From Chrysomallon squamiferum (taxonomy: Eukaryota > Mollusca > Gastropoda > Neomphalida > Peltospiridae): a stretch of DNA of 64,000 nt. How positions within the stretch are numbered: position 1 is the stretch's first letter; each line of letters begins with the position of its first letter. Shown here piece by piece: positions 38,523-52,520 of the stretch. The translations under genes and the position numbers were made by a program. The notes below the pieces were generated by a model. That model saw only the letters and a program-made list of their open reading frames with translations, was not told the origin of the DNA and did not search any database. The DNA lies in the NCBI GenBank assembly GCA_012295275.1, contig CM022670.1, positions 37,693,751 through 37,757,750 of the forward strand. The letters are read 5' to 3'.

Positions 38523-39696
38523 CATTTGTGATCACACTACATGATATATCTACATATATACATATATATATATATTTTTAAATTGTTAAGTTTAGTATGT
38601 TAAGAACAGTTTTAGATGAAAGAAAAACAGTAATGCTATGGCTGGTTAATATGGTACTGTTAAATGAGTTTAACGCAACAATTTCAGAGTGTCTTTGGTG
38701 ATTTGCGCAGATTGTTCGTTAGATTGGTGATTAGAGAACTGTTTCTCTAAATATTGTTGGGATGTTTTTAGAGAGTTGTATTAAATTTTTTTTTTTTTTT
38801 TTAATGTAGATGAGTGTTCATTTGGTTGATACCATTATTAATATTTGGTTAAAATACAAAAAAAAAACATTCAAGGACTATTAAGAAAATGAACTAAGTA
38901 CAGTGAATATGGTGAAGATGTAAAACATAAATGGTGTTTTTTCAAATTAAAACATAATTTGATCTATACTTCAATAATCAGTGAAGTAACTACTACTATT
39001 ATTTGTTATCACATTACAGTCATTTTGTTATCTTAGAATTTGATATGAATTTTTCTTCGTATAAGATCTGTACAAAGGTTTGAAATCGTTGACATTAATT
39101 TTTTTTAATATTCTTTTTTTGCATGATGGCATAAAGATTATGGCCATTAGCCTTTCATTTATTTTAAAAGGAATATTTTAATGTAATTATATTTTATACA
39201 TCATTCAGTTGTACCATCATATAATTATTGGTAATAAACTATTTATCTGTATTCATAGAGAAGAAAACACAATCAAACATGAGGTATTCCCACTATTCTG
39301 TGTTATTCCTGCCAGACAAAAATTGTTTCTGTATGCAGTTTTGATGCTGTTTGCTTCTGAATATATGTCATGCGATCTTTTACATGCTAAATGAATTTAA
39401 ACATTCCTAGTGTGTGCAAAAAAAAGTATTGTTAAATGGCTTATAAATTATATTCTAAATAATGCTGAAATTTCCAAGGTATAAAACACTGAAAATGGGG
39501 AAAACCTTTTTTTTTTTTTTTTAAGTATACCTTAAGGGTTTTTAAATATTCTTTATTGCATTTATTTAGTAATCTATGTATTGTTTTCAACAGATTTTGC
39601 TGAATCATGTAAGAATATATAAATTTTTTCTTGAGGCAGTTAAATACATTTAACATACTCTTTGCTTTAAGTGTAGTTAAGTTAAAACATTTTTCC

Positions 39697-39702
39697 AATA
39701 AA
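39697..39702 (+). promoter_or_regulatory. Candidate polyadenylation signal, MBT gene
   Basis: AATAAA about 1.2 kb after the stop codon, followed within 20-40 bases by TTGTATATATTGTATTATT. Others occur at 39233 and 39918; alternative use is possible. Confidence 0.35.
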
Positions 39703-41965
39703 GTCACATTGTATATATTGTATTATTATTATTAATAATTTTATTTTTAATTTCTTTAATTCTTTCTTTCTTATTTTTTTAAATGGGGGTTTTGTGATCA
39801 AAATGTTTGGAATCCAGAAGGTTTATAGTAAATATTTTGATTTTTTAATTTGGTTTTGGTGTTCAGTAAATCTGTTTGTGTACAATGAATTACCACTATT
39901 GCATTTGGTTTAATCACAATAAACAAATACCTTGAAATTTGTAATGTTTAATCAGGTTTTCATATCTTTTTTAATTTATTTTTTTTGTAATTGTTGAAGA
40001 TTTATTTTACAGCACCATTACTTATAAATTTTTATATATTGCAGTCATAAATATTTTTAAAATTGAGATGAATTTCTTTATAATTTTATGGATAAGTATT
40101 ATTGGTAGTATTATTAGTAGAAAAAAATATTTTGCACAGACGTGTATATATCAGGAGAAAATGGCATGTCCTATAACATCACTTTAAAGTATTATTCTAG
40201 ACATATTCCTAAAAAATGGAACTAATTGTAAAATGTTTACAAACAATAGATAAAGATCATGAATAATATTTCTTTTAAAATTAATATTGAGTAGTCACAT
40301 GACTAATACTGTGTAAAATTAACTGGTTAAAATGCAGATATGGTGAACTTGTCAAAAGTTAGCTGTACAAGTAAAACAGCACAAAGTAGTAGTAAAAAAA
40401 AAGAAAAAAAGAATAATAATGATGTGGTTCTTGTTTATTTTTTCCATCTTTGATCTCAACACTTAATTTGAAATTATTTATTTGCTTTGTTTATAGTGTT
40501 AGGAGTAATCTATTTATTATATTATTAATTTATTATATTTCTTATTATTTTTTTAAATGTTAATACATAAAAATAAATCTTCTCAGTTTTTTAATAGGAA
40601 AATAATTCTACTGATTTTTTTTTAATTTATTTCTTGCCATTAAGTTTACGAAAAAGATAGAATGAAGTATGCTTTTTGAAAAAAATAAACACTTAGAAAA
40701 ATGAGATTTTAGGAGATTGTTTTTCCCCACATTTTATTATTACTATTTTATTTTATTATTATTATTTTTTTTTTTTTTTTTTGAACATAAATTTTCCAGG
40801 CCAATTTATAGCAAATGAAAAGAGTGTGAGAAAAAAAAAAAAAAAAAATGGTTGCTTGTTAGCTACCATTTCACTTTTAAATATTTGTAAAAAGAAAGAT
40901 TAACTTTTTTTTTATTGAATTTATATTTATATTTTATTTCTAGTCTTTCATATATGTCACAAGGATGAATTAGTGCTATCATAATGTTTAGTGAAATCAT
41001 ATCTGGTAAAAAAAAAAAAAACTTTTTATAATCAGTATTAGTTAACACTGTATTTGCTTATGTGTTTTACACATGCACTGTGCATGCAGATGAGTGGGGA
41101 TGAGAGCACATGCTTATGTTTTTTTAAATACATGATTTGTTACTGTATTATTAAGTTTCAGGTGTTGTCAAGATTATTTTGTGTTAAAAAGTGGAAGTTT
41201 TTGCTTGACTTGTGTTAAAATATCTCTGTTGTTTGCTGTAGTCAAACTGTTTGGCATCAGTGTTGAATTTAATGTTGTATTAAACTGCTTTGCATTTTGC
41301 TTATTAAATATTTAGGTAAACTCTTGTAGTGATAATCTGTATTGCTTTGTTTGTATGTAAAAAAATAGTTTGATAAATTGTTGATGACTGTTTTGTTTTT
41401 TTTGCATATGAATTGAGATTTGCTCAGTGGTTAAGGAGTATTTGTAATGGAATAAATAGAAATACATTTTGTGTAATTCCAACTTTTATGAGGCAGTTTA
41501 CCACCAACCTTTGATAATGATAAAGTATAATAATATGGTAATTACTATATGAGGATGCTTGGTGTCTATTATTGTTCCTGTTACATGATAATGTGCATAG
41601 AAATCTTAAAATGTCTGATAAAGTGATTTGACAATGATGTATGAACGGTCATGAAAAAAAAAAAAATGGCAGCTTCTGTTATAGCAAATTATATGAAAAA
41701 TAAGCAAAATGTATTTAGACCATTTGTTCCTTTACCTGATACTCTTTAATTAAGAAAACAGCTTTCATGTGAGGAACCTGTGCCTTCAAAGCATTGTTCT
41801 GTTAAATACATGAAATTGTCCAGGAGACAAATGAAATTTTTAAACTTGCATTTAAGACTGCCATTTTGTATAAGATGTGTTTCCGCAACATGTCAGGTTA
41901 TTTGTCTTTTATGCATTATGATATACTCAGTTGAATTTGTAAAATTAAATGTTTTTATAAAACGA

Positions 41966-42001
<36 letters not shown>

Positions 42002-43702
42002 TTGTTCAATATGAAAAGATTCACATAGTCTTAGTTCTAGAATTCCAACTATATTACACTGAAAATTATGTTGAATTCATTTCAAGAAAAAAAAAAATTA
42101 CATATATTTATTATTTTTTAAATATATGTCTTACTGTTATTTGGTCAACCATTATCAAGTACACATGAAGAAAAATTAAATTTCTTTGTCCATTATTTTT
42201 TGAAAGCCATTTTATACATATTTTGTAGGCATTTTGCTTTTTGAGATAACCTATATCTTTTCTCATATTTGTAATTCTTTATCAACAGCTTGTTAGTTTA
42301 ATGAATTATTATTTGTTATATCAAATACATCACTTTATATATATACACTGGGTACTGGTTCAGGAAACATCAGGCCAAACTGTGGTGCTGTATTGTTGAC
42401 TCAGCAATGTATTATGCACATTATTGGTAAATACAGACAAGTATTTCAGTTATTTAGACAAATATATCATAAAAAATGTGATAGATTTTACAAATACTGG
42501 ACATAATTTTTTTTCCTCCATGTATTGTATAATGCACCTTTCAGTGAATATATATATACACACACATGTAAAATACATCACGAGGGAAATTGGTTACTGA
42601 AGTCATGTAATTATGAGTACTGTATTTACAACATAGTATTTTAAAATAAAATTTACTTATGCTTATTACCACCCCTACTGTGTTTTGGGAGAGAATGTTG
42701 GGGTTTTTTTCATCTTTTTTTCTTATTATTGCTGTATTTTTTCTTTTTGTGGTATGTATGTAATGCATCAAGAATATGTTTGTCTAAGAGTATTCCTTTA
42801 AATTGCATACTTAATGTTGTTTTCTTTTAAAACATTTTATCAGGTTTTAGAAGTTTTTATCTACATACTCCATCTTGAATACAGAAATCGGGGTTCTCAA
42901 GAAATGTTTTGAAGCTTTTCTTTTGATATTTTCTGAGTCACAGTGATGAAAGCAGAAAAAAATGTACAAACTACTGTGAGTTCAGATTGCTCAAGTATAA
43001 TAAAATATCTAAGCATAAATATATATAAATTCATCATGTCTGAGCACTTTTCAAGAAATTAATTATTACCTGTCAAAAAAGCATAATAATTTTTATTTTA
43101 ATTTTGTAATTACAAGTATTATTATTTTATTTTTTTAAATTTTCACATGGATATCGGCTCTGAAAGTTTGTCACATTTAATAACTTCCAAAGTTTTATTG
43201 AATGTATCTTTGTATCAACATTAGAAACTTATTCCATAATTTATATTTAATTGAGTTGTATGTGCATGTGTTGTGATGAATTTGAAAGAGAAAAGCGGAT
43301 AATTCTTCATTGTCATTGTTAACATCATTCAGAAGAAGCTAAAAGCTAGAAAAGATTGAACATTGAAAAAGCATATTCGTCTCATTTAATACATTGATTT
43401 GCATACGTGTGATGAATTTGTCATGGAATTGTGGAAAATCCTTCACATTCTCAGTATTATCATCATTATGGAGGACCGAAAAATTTCTTTCTCAGAGTGT
43501 GTTAGTTATATACTTCAGGTGTTCTAAGCCTGTGATATGTAAACTTTGGTAAACTTTCTTGTATTGATCATCATCATAATATATATTTTAGAAATTCTAT
43601 TTGTTTTTTCTACTACTATTACCTTTCTCCATACTTTTTAAAATGGGTTTGTTAAGTGATATAAATTTTGGATTACGATATATTTATATATGTATGTATG
43701 TA

Positions 43703-43705
<3 letters not shown>

Positions 43706-43749
<44 letters not shown>
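43706..43749. repeat. (AT)n microsatellite with TATG flanks
   Basis: About 22 AT units flanked by TATG repeats on both sides. Confidence 0.95.
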
Positions 43750-43751
<2 letters not shown>

Positions 43752-44049
43752 ATCTATGTATGTATGTATGTAGGTATGTAAGAATGTATTATCAAAAATC
43801 ATGTTTTTATAACAAACCAGTATAATTAGGGAATTAAGGTTTTATTTTATTATTATTATTGTTTTTTTTTTTAGTGGTTATTCAGTTTAACATGTACATG
43901 TATATAGTATCTAAATGATCATTGTTGATGCTTATGATTGTTTGTTTTTTTCTTTTTTCCTTTCTTTTTGTTGTTTTGCAGTTAACTGTGTCAAATTTGT
44001 TTTATTATATGTGTACAGCTTTCATTGCTATAGCCCTACAATGGGATGT

Positions 44050-44055
44050 AATAAA
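44050..44055 (+). promoter_or_regulatory. Candidate distal polyadenylation signal
   Basis: AATAAA followed within about 40 bases by TTTGGTTGTTATTTATTTTT, a good downstream GU/U element. If used by the MBT gene it would give a 3' UTR of about 5.5 kb. Confidence 0.35.
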
Positions 44056-44669
44056 AGATGTATAAACACAGAATATTTCTGATTTGGTTGTTATTTATTT
44101 TTTCTTCTTCCGAGTTCATTTCAGTTCTTATTTTTAGAATTTCTTATTTTATTTTTAAAAACAAATTTTCTTAATCTGAAATGACAATTCCAGATTATTA
44201 TTTTTTTTTTTTTTAAAGAAAGATGACCTTTTGGAAGAGAGTTTAGATCTGCAGATAATGGATACTTCTTTTATGTAGTACATATTAGGCACGAATAAAT
44301 AATTATTAATAAATTAAAATAAAAAAATAAAATAAAAATAAATAACATTGTTTTTTTTAATCACAAAACACATGAAAATGGTCATTTAAAAGAATGCAAA
44401 AATAGACTACAGAATAAAACGACATTTAGCCTCAATTCTTGAGGTGAATAATAAACATTATAGGAAAGGTGGTATCCCCACTAAATCATTAGAACCATGT
44501 CCTATAAAGAATTGCAATGTTTTAATGCTGGAATGTCTGAGAATATTGATGGTTGCATAAGAATTTGGAAAAGACCGAATAACACAGGAATAATTCTACT
44601 GTGTGCATTTTTTTTTGAAGAGGCCTAGTTTAGACAGAGAGAGAGAGAGAGCAGGGAACTAGTTTAACC

Positions 44670-44775
44670 TGGATTATTTCACATTCCACCCAGAGCTGAT
44701 TTACCATAGTATATACTTTCCTTTCTGTGGAAAGGTGCATATAAAAAGTGCCATGCTGTTAATGAATGGAAGTAG
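44670..44775 (+). mobile_element. SINE fragment, gastropod type
   Basis: TTATTTCACATTCCACCCAG, AGTATATACTTTCCTTTCTG, TGGAAAGGTGCATATAAAAA and GCTGTTAATGAATGG follow the block order of the copy at 7325-7500. GTGCATATAAAAGAT...CTGCTAAT is the most recognisable part of this SINE as I remember it. Confidence 0.6.
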
Positions 44776-45034
44776 AACCAAGGTTTTTACAATTTTTCAG
44801 AATAACATTTTTGACTCCAAATAATCATTAAAATCAATATGAAGTATTGTTAAATATGTGTTTATCTACTGTTCACTAATTAAACATTATATTACTACAT
44901 TTCATATTTGTGTACACCATGTTCCTTATTTTTATTAATGTTGAATTTCATGTAATAATTGTCAAACAAACATTTTACAAAAATGGCAAGGATGTGATCT
45001 GTGTGAAAATTTCGTTAAATTTAACTGTTTAATT

Positions 45035-45065
<31 letters not shown>

Positions 45066-45508
45066 TTATTATTATTATTATTAATTTTGTTTAGCAACAG
45101 ATATATTAATGTATTCAAATAATATACAATTAATTGTTTATTCAAACATATTATTAAACTTGCATGTGTTTGTGTGTGGGTGTGTATTTTAATATAGGTG
45201 TTTTTGTTTTTTTTCAAATAGTGTGATATAATGACTGAAGAATAATGTCTAAATGTTTTTTGGTTTTTAATTATTCATAATTAAATGTATTTCCTTGAAA
45301 AACTAAAATTCCTTGAAAAATAGTTCAGTAAATAAAACAAAAAACAAAAAAACAAAGAAATAATTTAAATAAACATTTCAAGAATAGTATCATCTATTGT
45401 GAGAAATACTGATTGTCACAATTTAAATTAGTGTTTTAAATGAAACTGCATTATTTAATTGTTTCCCGAGTAGAGCCTCAATGTTTATTTGCGTTACCAC
45501 TTCCAGGT

Positions 45509-45514
45509 CACGTG
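45509..45514. promoter_or_regulatory. E-box CACGTG in the kinase promoter
   Basis: GGTCACGTGTT just upstream of the putative first exon of the MAK/CILK1 gene. bHLH-Zip factors such as USF or MITF/TFE bind this core. It lies in a short GC-richer segment with CpGs. Confidence 0.45.
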
Positions 45515-45519
45515 TTTTA

Positions 45520-45625
45520 CAGGAGGCGAAAATAGCAACTGAAAACATGGCGTTGGCCTATAAGTTTTCTAGTTGATCCAGTAAATTTTTGGATATAAAT
45601 ATAATTTAGGAATACTAAATCAAAG
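45520..45625 (+). other. Putative 5' noncoding exon of the MAK/CILK1 gene
   Basis: A locally GC-richer stretch containing a YY1-type AACATGGCG (45544-45552) ends at the donor CAAAG|GTAATT after base 45625. The next acceptor, TTTTCAG ending at 46233, leads into the exon carrying the start codon. The left end is a guess. It contains a short upstream ORF from ATG 45547 (nine residues). Confidence 0.45.
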
Positions 45626-46233
45626 GTAATTATTTTTTAATATATTTTCTGATATTTTATGTATTATAAATTTTATTAGTAAGGACTTCTGTGTATACGG
45701 AAAAGTTTAAATATAGAATTCCAAAGACGTATCTAGATAATTTGTGAGATTTTGTCAAAACATTTTTTGTTTCTATCAAACATAAGAAGTACTTTGTCAG
45801 TTGTTTTCATTCTGTATTATACGAGGTTTGTTCTTTAATGTTTAACAACATATTGTTTTGGTTGAGGAACACTACAACCACAGTTACTAGTTTTATATCA
45901 CCTTAACGAAATTTACTAAATAAATGTAAATAATAAAAATGAAAAAACATTTGTCATTTTCCAAGTTTACCGACATTCAAGCTTTATAAATTACACCGTT
46001 GGAGTGTTAGTCTGAATTAAAATTAACAGCAAAAGATAAGATTTACTTATAAATTATTAAGATCAGTTCCAAATCATTTTAATGAATATTTTCAGATCTT
46101 TAAATTTTAATAGTTAAATAGGTTATTTTATAAATATAAAGCAAACATTATCAATAAATTTAAAAAATGTGAAGTAACATATATTAATATATATCATTTA
46201 TAACAATTTATCATTTCTATTTTGCATTTTCAG

Positions 46234-46411
46234 GTATAAAACAATGTAAAAGATTCACTGAATGGACATTAACAACTGACAACATTTCTCTGACATGGTT
46301 AAGGCATGTCATTAGAACAGACAGTTGTGATATCCACTTTGTTTTCACAGAGGACTAGTTTTTCTTTTCTTTTTTCATAAAGATATTAGGACATATTCTT
46401 TTGTTTCCAAA
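46234..46411 (+). promoter_or_regulatory. MAK/CILK1 5' leader with four upstream AUGs
   Basis: Between the acceptor and the true start are upstream ORFs at 46244 (ATG directly followed by TAA), 46262-46279, 46295-46315 and 46306-46380. All end before the main ATG at 46412. Such leaders usually reduce translation of the main frame; effect here is inferred. Confidence 0.55.
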
Positions 46412-46914
46412 ATGAATCGCTATCAGATAATTAAACAGCTTGGTGATGGCACATATGGCAGTGTGCTGCTGGCTCACACCATTGAAGGAGGTGAAAAAGT
46501 TGCTATTAAAAAGTAAGTATATATTCAACTTTTGGTTATATATTAAAATATTAGCATTAAAAAAAAAAATTAAAAATTGAAGGTCAAGCTTTCCACCAGA
46601 CCCTTTTTCTTCCAGAAAAAAATATTAGCAGTTCAAAATACTTTTATTAATTTACTTGTTGCTGTAGAAGTCAAAATTTTGACATCGCCTGTACCTACAA
46701 TATTGACCCCTTCTAAACAATACTTTGTTGGAATTATAATGGAGGGTTTGGTATCATGTTTGCATGGGAATCATATACTTTTACCATTGTTAAAACAATT
46801 TTGCCATTACATGTTATACCTATAGTGATAAAGTTAAAAATATAATATAATTATATTTTGTGAAGAGTAAGGAGCAGTCAGCTATTTTTCTGAAGTCTTT
46901 TTATGTTAAATATT

Positions 46915-46964
<50 letters not shown>

Positions 46965-49065
46965 TTAATAAATAAATAAATAATAATCAATTATAATGAG
47001 GAAGTATTGTCATAAATACATATTTAAATTACTCTAAACCCCAATAAATTATTTTGATCAAATATATTTAGAATTTCATACTAATTATTATAAATACTAA
47101 ATATAAAGCTCACTTACAAGTTTTTGGCATGTCATACAACTTAACAATAATGTAACAAAGGTAGTTATATGCACAGGTAGCTTACATGATCTGAAGCAAA
47201 AGCAGATATATAAAGAAAATATTTAACATTATTATAAACAGAAAAAATAAAAATAAACATCTTTAATAAAACTGTTCTTTAAAAATCATCTATTTTCTTT
47301 CATTAATCAAAGTACATCTGTACTTTTACTTTATTCGTTACATACTTATTTAAACATACAGTCAAATACTGACTTAGGAAATCTGATTATCATGGGCCTA
47401 ACTGTCTTGAAGTTTAGACATCTCTGTCATTACTTTATAGTAATTACTTTTCACACGCCACCATAAATGTATGCAGCTAATCAGCTGAATATCTCTATGG
47501 TGACATTATGGTTGTTACCTGGTTGGTGACATTTACACTGTTGTGACAAAGGAAACATCTGCTAGCATTCATTTAAATTTCACGAATGCATAACAACTAC
47601 TGTCATACTTTCTTAGATTAGAGAATATTGATCATACTGCACAAATACAAATAGAAAATTTGTATGCATACATAGTTGTGTGTGTGTGTCTGTGAATTAA
47701 TATAAACTATTTAGTCATAACATTCACAACTATTGGTTTGACTGTAATGAGCAAAGTTAGTGGGATTAAAAAATAAAAACATTTATATAATGAGGCAGCA
47801 TGAGCTGATAAACTATTATTGATAGTTTGTGGTTTAAATATACATACAAAATATTTCTCTTAATTTTCCCATTTTATGTGCAGGCACTTTTATTTAAAAA
47901 AAATAAAATAATAATAATAATAATAATTAAAAAAATAAGGAAAAAAAACGTCCTGCAAATTGTTTTATTTTTTTAATATTTTTATTTTTTTTATATCTTT
48001 TTTATTTGCACAAGCTTTTGTTTAGAATGATAAACAACAGTATCAGTTGCCAGTTTACAGTAATTTTTAATAAATTATGAAGAACACTGGGTGTGATCGT
48101 TTGACTATTGATATGTAACTATTGATTGGTTTCTCAATTGTCACAGTCGACAATGTGTGTTATTTATTGATTATTGATATAACTATTGTTCTTGTTGTGT
48201 CCTAAAACATCTAGCTGGTCTATATTTATGTCGTTATTTATTATTTATATGAAATAATACATTATATGTATTAAATGTTGAAACATTAGGTGAGGTAAAA
48301 CACTTGAGAATGTGTCAAAAAAAGGAAAATCAAACAAATAACAAACAAATAAGGAAGTTGAATAACGTTTTATATGTGAAAGTTATGCCTTCAGTTGGTT
48401 TTTAATATTAACTTTACATAATTAATCAAATAATAATAAATTAATTAATTCTTGATTATCTGTTTTTCATTTTTTTTTTTTTTTTGTCCATAGCAGAAAA
48501 GACATTTAGAAAATGTATTTAATTTTATTTAGTTTACAGTCTTTTCAAAATTGTGCACAAACTTGGATGAATTTTATCAATCCCCTTTAATAATAATAAT
48601 AATAATAGGTGAAAGTTGAAAAATTTCCCATGAACCAAATAAATTATTATAATGCATGAGGATCTCGCTTTTCCTTCAGAAAAATAAATGGGGTGTTTGC
48701 CTTGAACCATCTGACCTATAATAGAAACTGAAACTGATACAAACCACCATGTACTTGTGATTTAGTATGTTGATTTGTTTCCGTGCCGGTTTGAATAACT
48801 CCAGTTATCATCTCAACAGATCAGAATTTAAATAATGAGAAACTGGTGAACCATGCCTCTTGACACTTTCAGTGGTGTTAATGTTATTTTTTTCTTCTTC
48901 TTTACCACAGCTTGCTTTCACAAGAACATGATTTGTTCATTTTTGTATTCATTAGTTTCATGATTACATTTTTTTTCTCTCTCTCTCTTGAGATTTTCTA
49001 AGCTATATAAGTAGATATCAAATTTACACTGTAGATTTGAACTTCTTAACATGTTTTCAACTAAA

Positions 49066-49105
<40 letters not shown>

Positions 49106-52100
49106 TGTTTGTTTTAGACCAGATTTGCATCGCTTGTTTTTTTAAAGTGTTGCCACAAAAGGATATTGTCCAAATGTATTTTGGTTTCTAATTAACCATA
49201 TTTAAACTTACTTCCTTGTAAAACTAAACTGTCCTGAAGTATTTAATTTAACAGAGTCATTGCAGTTATAACAATAACTGCTGCTTGACATCAGCTTAAT
49301 TACTTTTGTCAATAGGCATTAGACCTAATGATCGTAACCATATAAACAGTGTGTATTGTTAATTAGAATCCAATCAATATAAATTCTAGATCTAGATCTG
49401 AAGGAAGGAAGAAATGTTTTATTAAACTATGTACTCAAAACATTATATATGGTGCCGCCATATTCCATTATGGTTAAGGACCAAACATATGAAAGACAGA
49501 ACCAAATGTTACTACCTTAGCATCCACAATGTTTTTTTTATGTACTTTGCAATAGACAAAAGAAAGCAAATACTGTAGCTTTTGATAAATCTGTTTTGGT
49601 ATACATGGAATGTCAAATAGCCCATTGGTAGAAGGATCTAAAGGAAAGTTGCAAACAAGATATTATTAAAAAACTAAAAACAATTCAGTATTCTCCCAAA
49701 AACAAAATAAAACAAAAAAAAACAAAACTAAAACAACAACAACAACAAAGAAAAAAAAAAAAAAAAAAAAAAAAAAACAATTCTCTAAACCAGTCGCAAC
49801 AAATAAACCATTTATTTTGGATTATAATAAATTCACAAAATCGGTAGAGCTTGAAGGTAAATATAAAAAAAATCAATTTAATTTGAGAATTTAATGCTTT
49901 TGTTTTAAAAAAAAAATAAAGTAAATAAAATAAGTAAAAAAATTTCACTTCTGTAATTATAAAATTTATTTTTAGAATGAAGAAAAAATACTACTCATGG
50001 AATGAGTGCCTTGACCTGCGGGAAGTGAAAGTAAGTATTCACCTTTTAGATGTTTTATCACAAAGATCAGCTACATGTGAATGATGTGAAAAAACAGAAG
50101 CCTACTTTGTATTGACACCATCAGTACTGATAAGAAAAACCATTTTTCTTTTGATGCAGCAGGGCAGTTCTAATTTTTTCAAGACTTTGGTTAATAATTA
50201 TTCTTCTAATATAAATGTAACAGACACAAAATGTTGTTTATGTAGGTAATAAATTTGCTGTTCCTTTTTAAACAAATAATAGTTTAATATTTTGTGATAG
50301 AAAAAACCAGGATGCAAAAGAATTTTAAAAAGTCATAAGTAAATAAATAAACAAAACTTAAGCCTGATTTTGGCTTGTAAGTTAAAATCAGGTATTTACA
50401 ATATTCTAATTTATTACGTTCGTGTGTCACAATTTTCCTCATCCTATTGATGCTGACCAATTTATAATGTTTTATTTCTTCAGTCACTAAGAAAACTAAG
50501 CCATGCTAACATCATCAAGCTGAAGGAAGTTATACGAGAGAATGATATGTTGTATTTTGTGTTTGAGTACATGAAGGAAAACCTTTACCAGATGTTGAAG
50601 GATAGGCAAGTATATTTAATAATTTAATGTTATTAGACCTTGTTATTAAATGTAATAAAAATGTACCTGTTTTTGACAAAAGAAAACAAAATGTTTATAT
50701 CAGAATTGTGTAATATTAAGATTTAGGTGATTGCAACAGTTTACTTGTTTTAAATTATTATTGTTTTTAATTTATATTTGAAAACAAATGCAAAAAGTTC
50801 TTTAAATGTATTTTATTGTTTATGCTTGTAGTTAAATAGACAAAAAAAATAGTATTTTTGTTTTCATTTTCATAATTTTCATTATTTTTCATTGTTTAAT
50901 ATCATTTGTATTATCTAAAATATTTTTTGTTTTTTTATGCCACATATTTTTCATTTTGTTAGTAATCAAATCTGAGATTATTTAGCAGATTAACATTTGT
51001 TGTAATCTTGTATTTTAAACAAAAACTGTCAAAACATTTGTCTCTTTAGTCTACATAAATGTGTCTAATCCTGATTAACCCAATTCCCCACATTTTTTTA
51101 TAAACACTATACACTTTGTTTACCCAAACTACAATAACCAAACTTACAGGTTTTTAACAACAGTTTCAATTAATCAATAATAAGCTGACTAAGATTTACC
51201 TATGTAAATACAAGTTCACGTTCAGAATTAGATCCGAGGCTCTCTGATTGATTTCCATTGCACTGGCTTGGAATCAGTGTGTTGCAAGGAATAGCTATAT
51301 GTGTGTAGTCATCTGTCACATGCCATTCAGGAGTTTGATTGTTACATTCTGAATGCATTAAGAACATGTCTTTAGAAATAGCTCTCACATTGTCTTCTCA
51401 CCTGATAGAAGTCTGCTACACAAAATATACAGTGACTTTCAAACAGCTTTCATTTATTTATTTTTTGTGTGTGAGAAATGTTTGTTTGTGGTGTGTTTGT
51501 GTGCAAGCATGCCTGTATATATTAAATAAAGTGGGTTTTTAAAAATATTTATATGAGATTTACTGTTAACAATTCAGTTCTGTTCTAGAAAAAACAATTC
51601 TTTAATATTTATCCAGTGAATTGTCTTTGTGTTCGTATCATGCAGAAGCTATTGTTATTTCATTAAGCTTTTGTTTTCATTTTGAAGAAATATTTAGGAA
51701 ATTATTTATGTATTTTATAAATATCATGATTAAACTCATTAATTCAACATACAACATAACAATCAGTTCCTTATCAGCAGAATGCTAAATTAAAAAACTG
51801 AAAGGTACTAGGACACTAAATGGTACTCAACAAAATCTGCACATAAAAAAATAATATATTATACTTGCATTTAATATTTGTTTTATTCATTATTTTATTT
51901 TTAACATTATTTTTATTTATTTCGGGAGATGGGGTTGGGTTTTGGTTTGTCATGCTTAACAAATAAATTTGATTTTAATACTTACAATACAAAATTTTTT
52001 TTTAAAACAAAAACATTTGCTTATTGTTCTTATAAATTTACTGTGTATTTACAGGGACAAAATACTTCCTGAATCTGTGGTCAGAAATATAATGTACCAG

Positions 52101-52487
52101 ATCTTGCAAGGCTTGAGTTTCATGCATAAACATGGTAAGTAATAACTGCAGAATCAATTCAAGCATGAAATCATTAAAAAAGAAACAGTAACATAAGAGA
52201 AGCATGCTTTGTCCGTAAGATCTGATATTCTGAGATGCATTTGAGAAAATCCTAATTGTTTGTTTATAACTATCCTTGGAAGGCATTAGTTAAATCACTG
52301 GCTTTTAAAAAAAAAGTATGCATGGGTATTAGTTCAGATACAGAACTAATTGGGAAGGTGAAACCCACTGAACTCTGTCTTTTCTCAACTAAATCATTAA
52401 CACAGCATTTTGGACACATTGCTATGCTTCTGGATTATTTGATGCAGATTTCAAATGATTGATTACTTCACTGATTTTATCTGCATA

Positions 52488-52520
<33 letters not shown>

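Larger units (their letters stand above)
38523..45500. other. 3' UTR of the MBT gene and intergenic DNA
   Basis: No coding exon is visible. Plus-strand AATAAA hexamers at 39233, 39697, 39918 and 44050 are possible polyadenylation signals; the last is followed by TG/T-rich sequence and is the most typical. There are long T and A tracts, an (AT)n tract at 43706-43749, a (TTTA)n tract near 45030-45065 and a SINE fragment at 44670-44775. Confidence 0.5.

Noticed and set aside
45490-45510. RFX X-box in the kinase promoter
   Set aside because: Only one half-site (GTTACC) is present; the second half does not fit.
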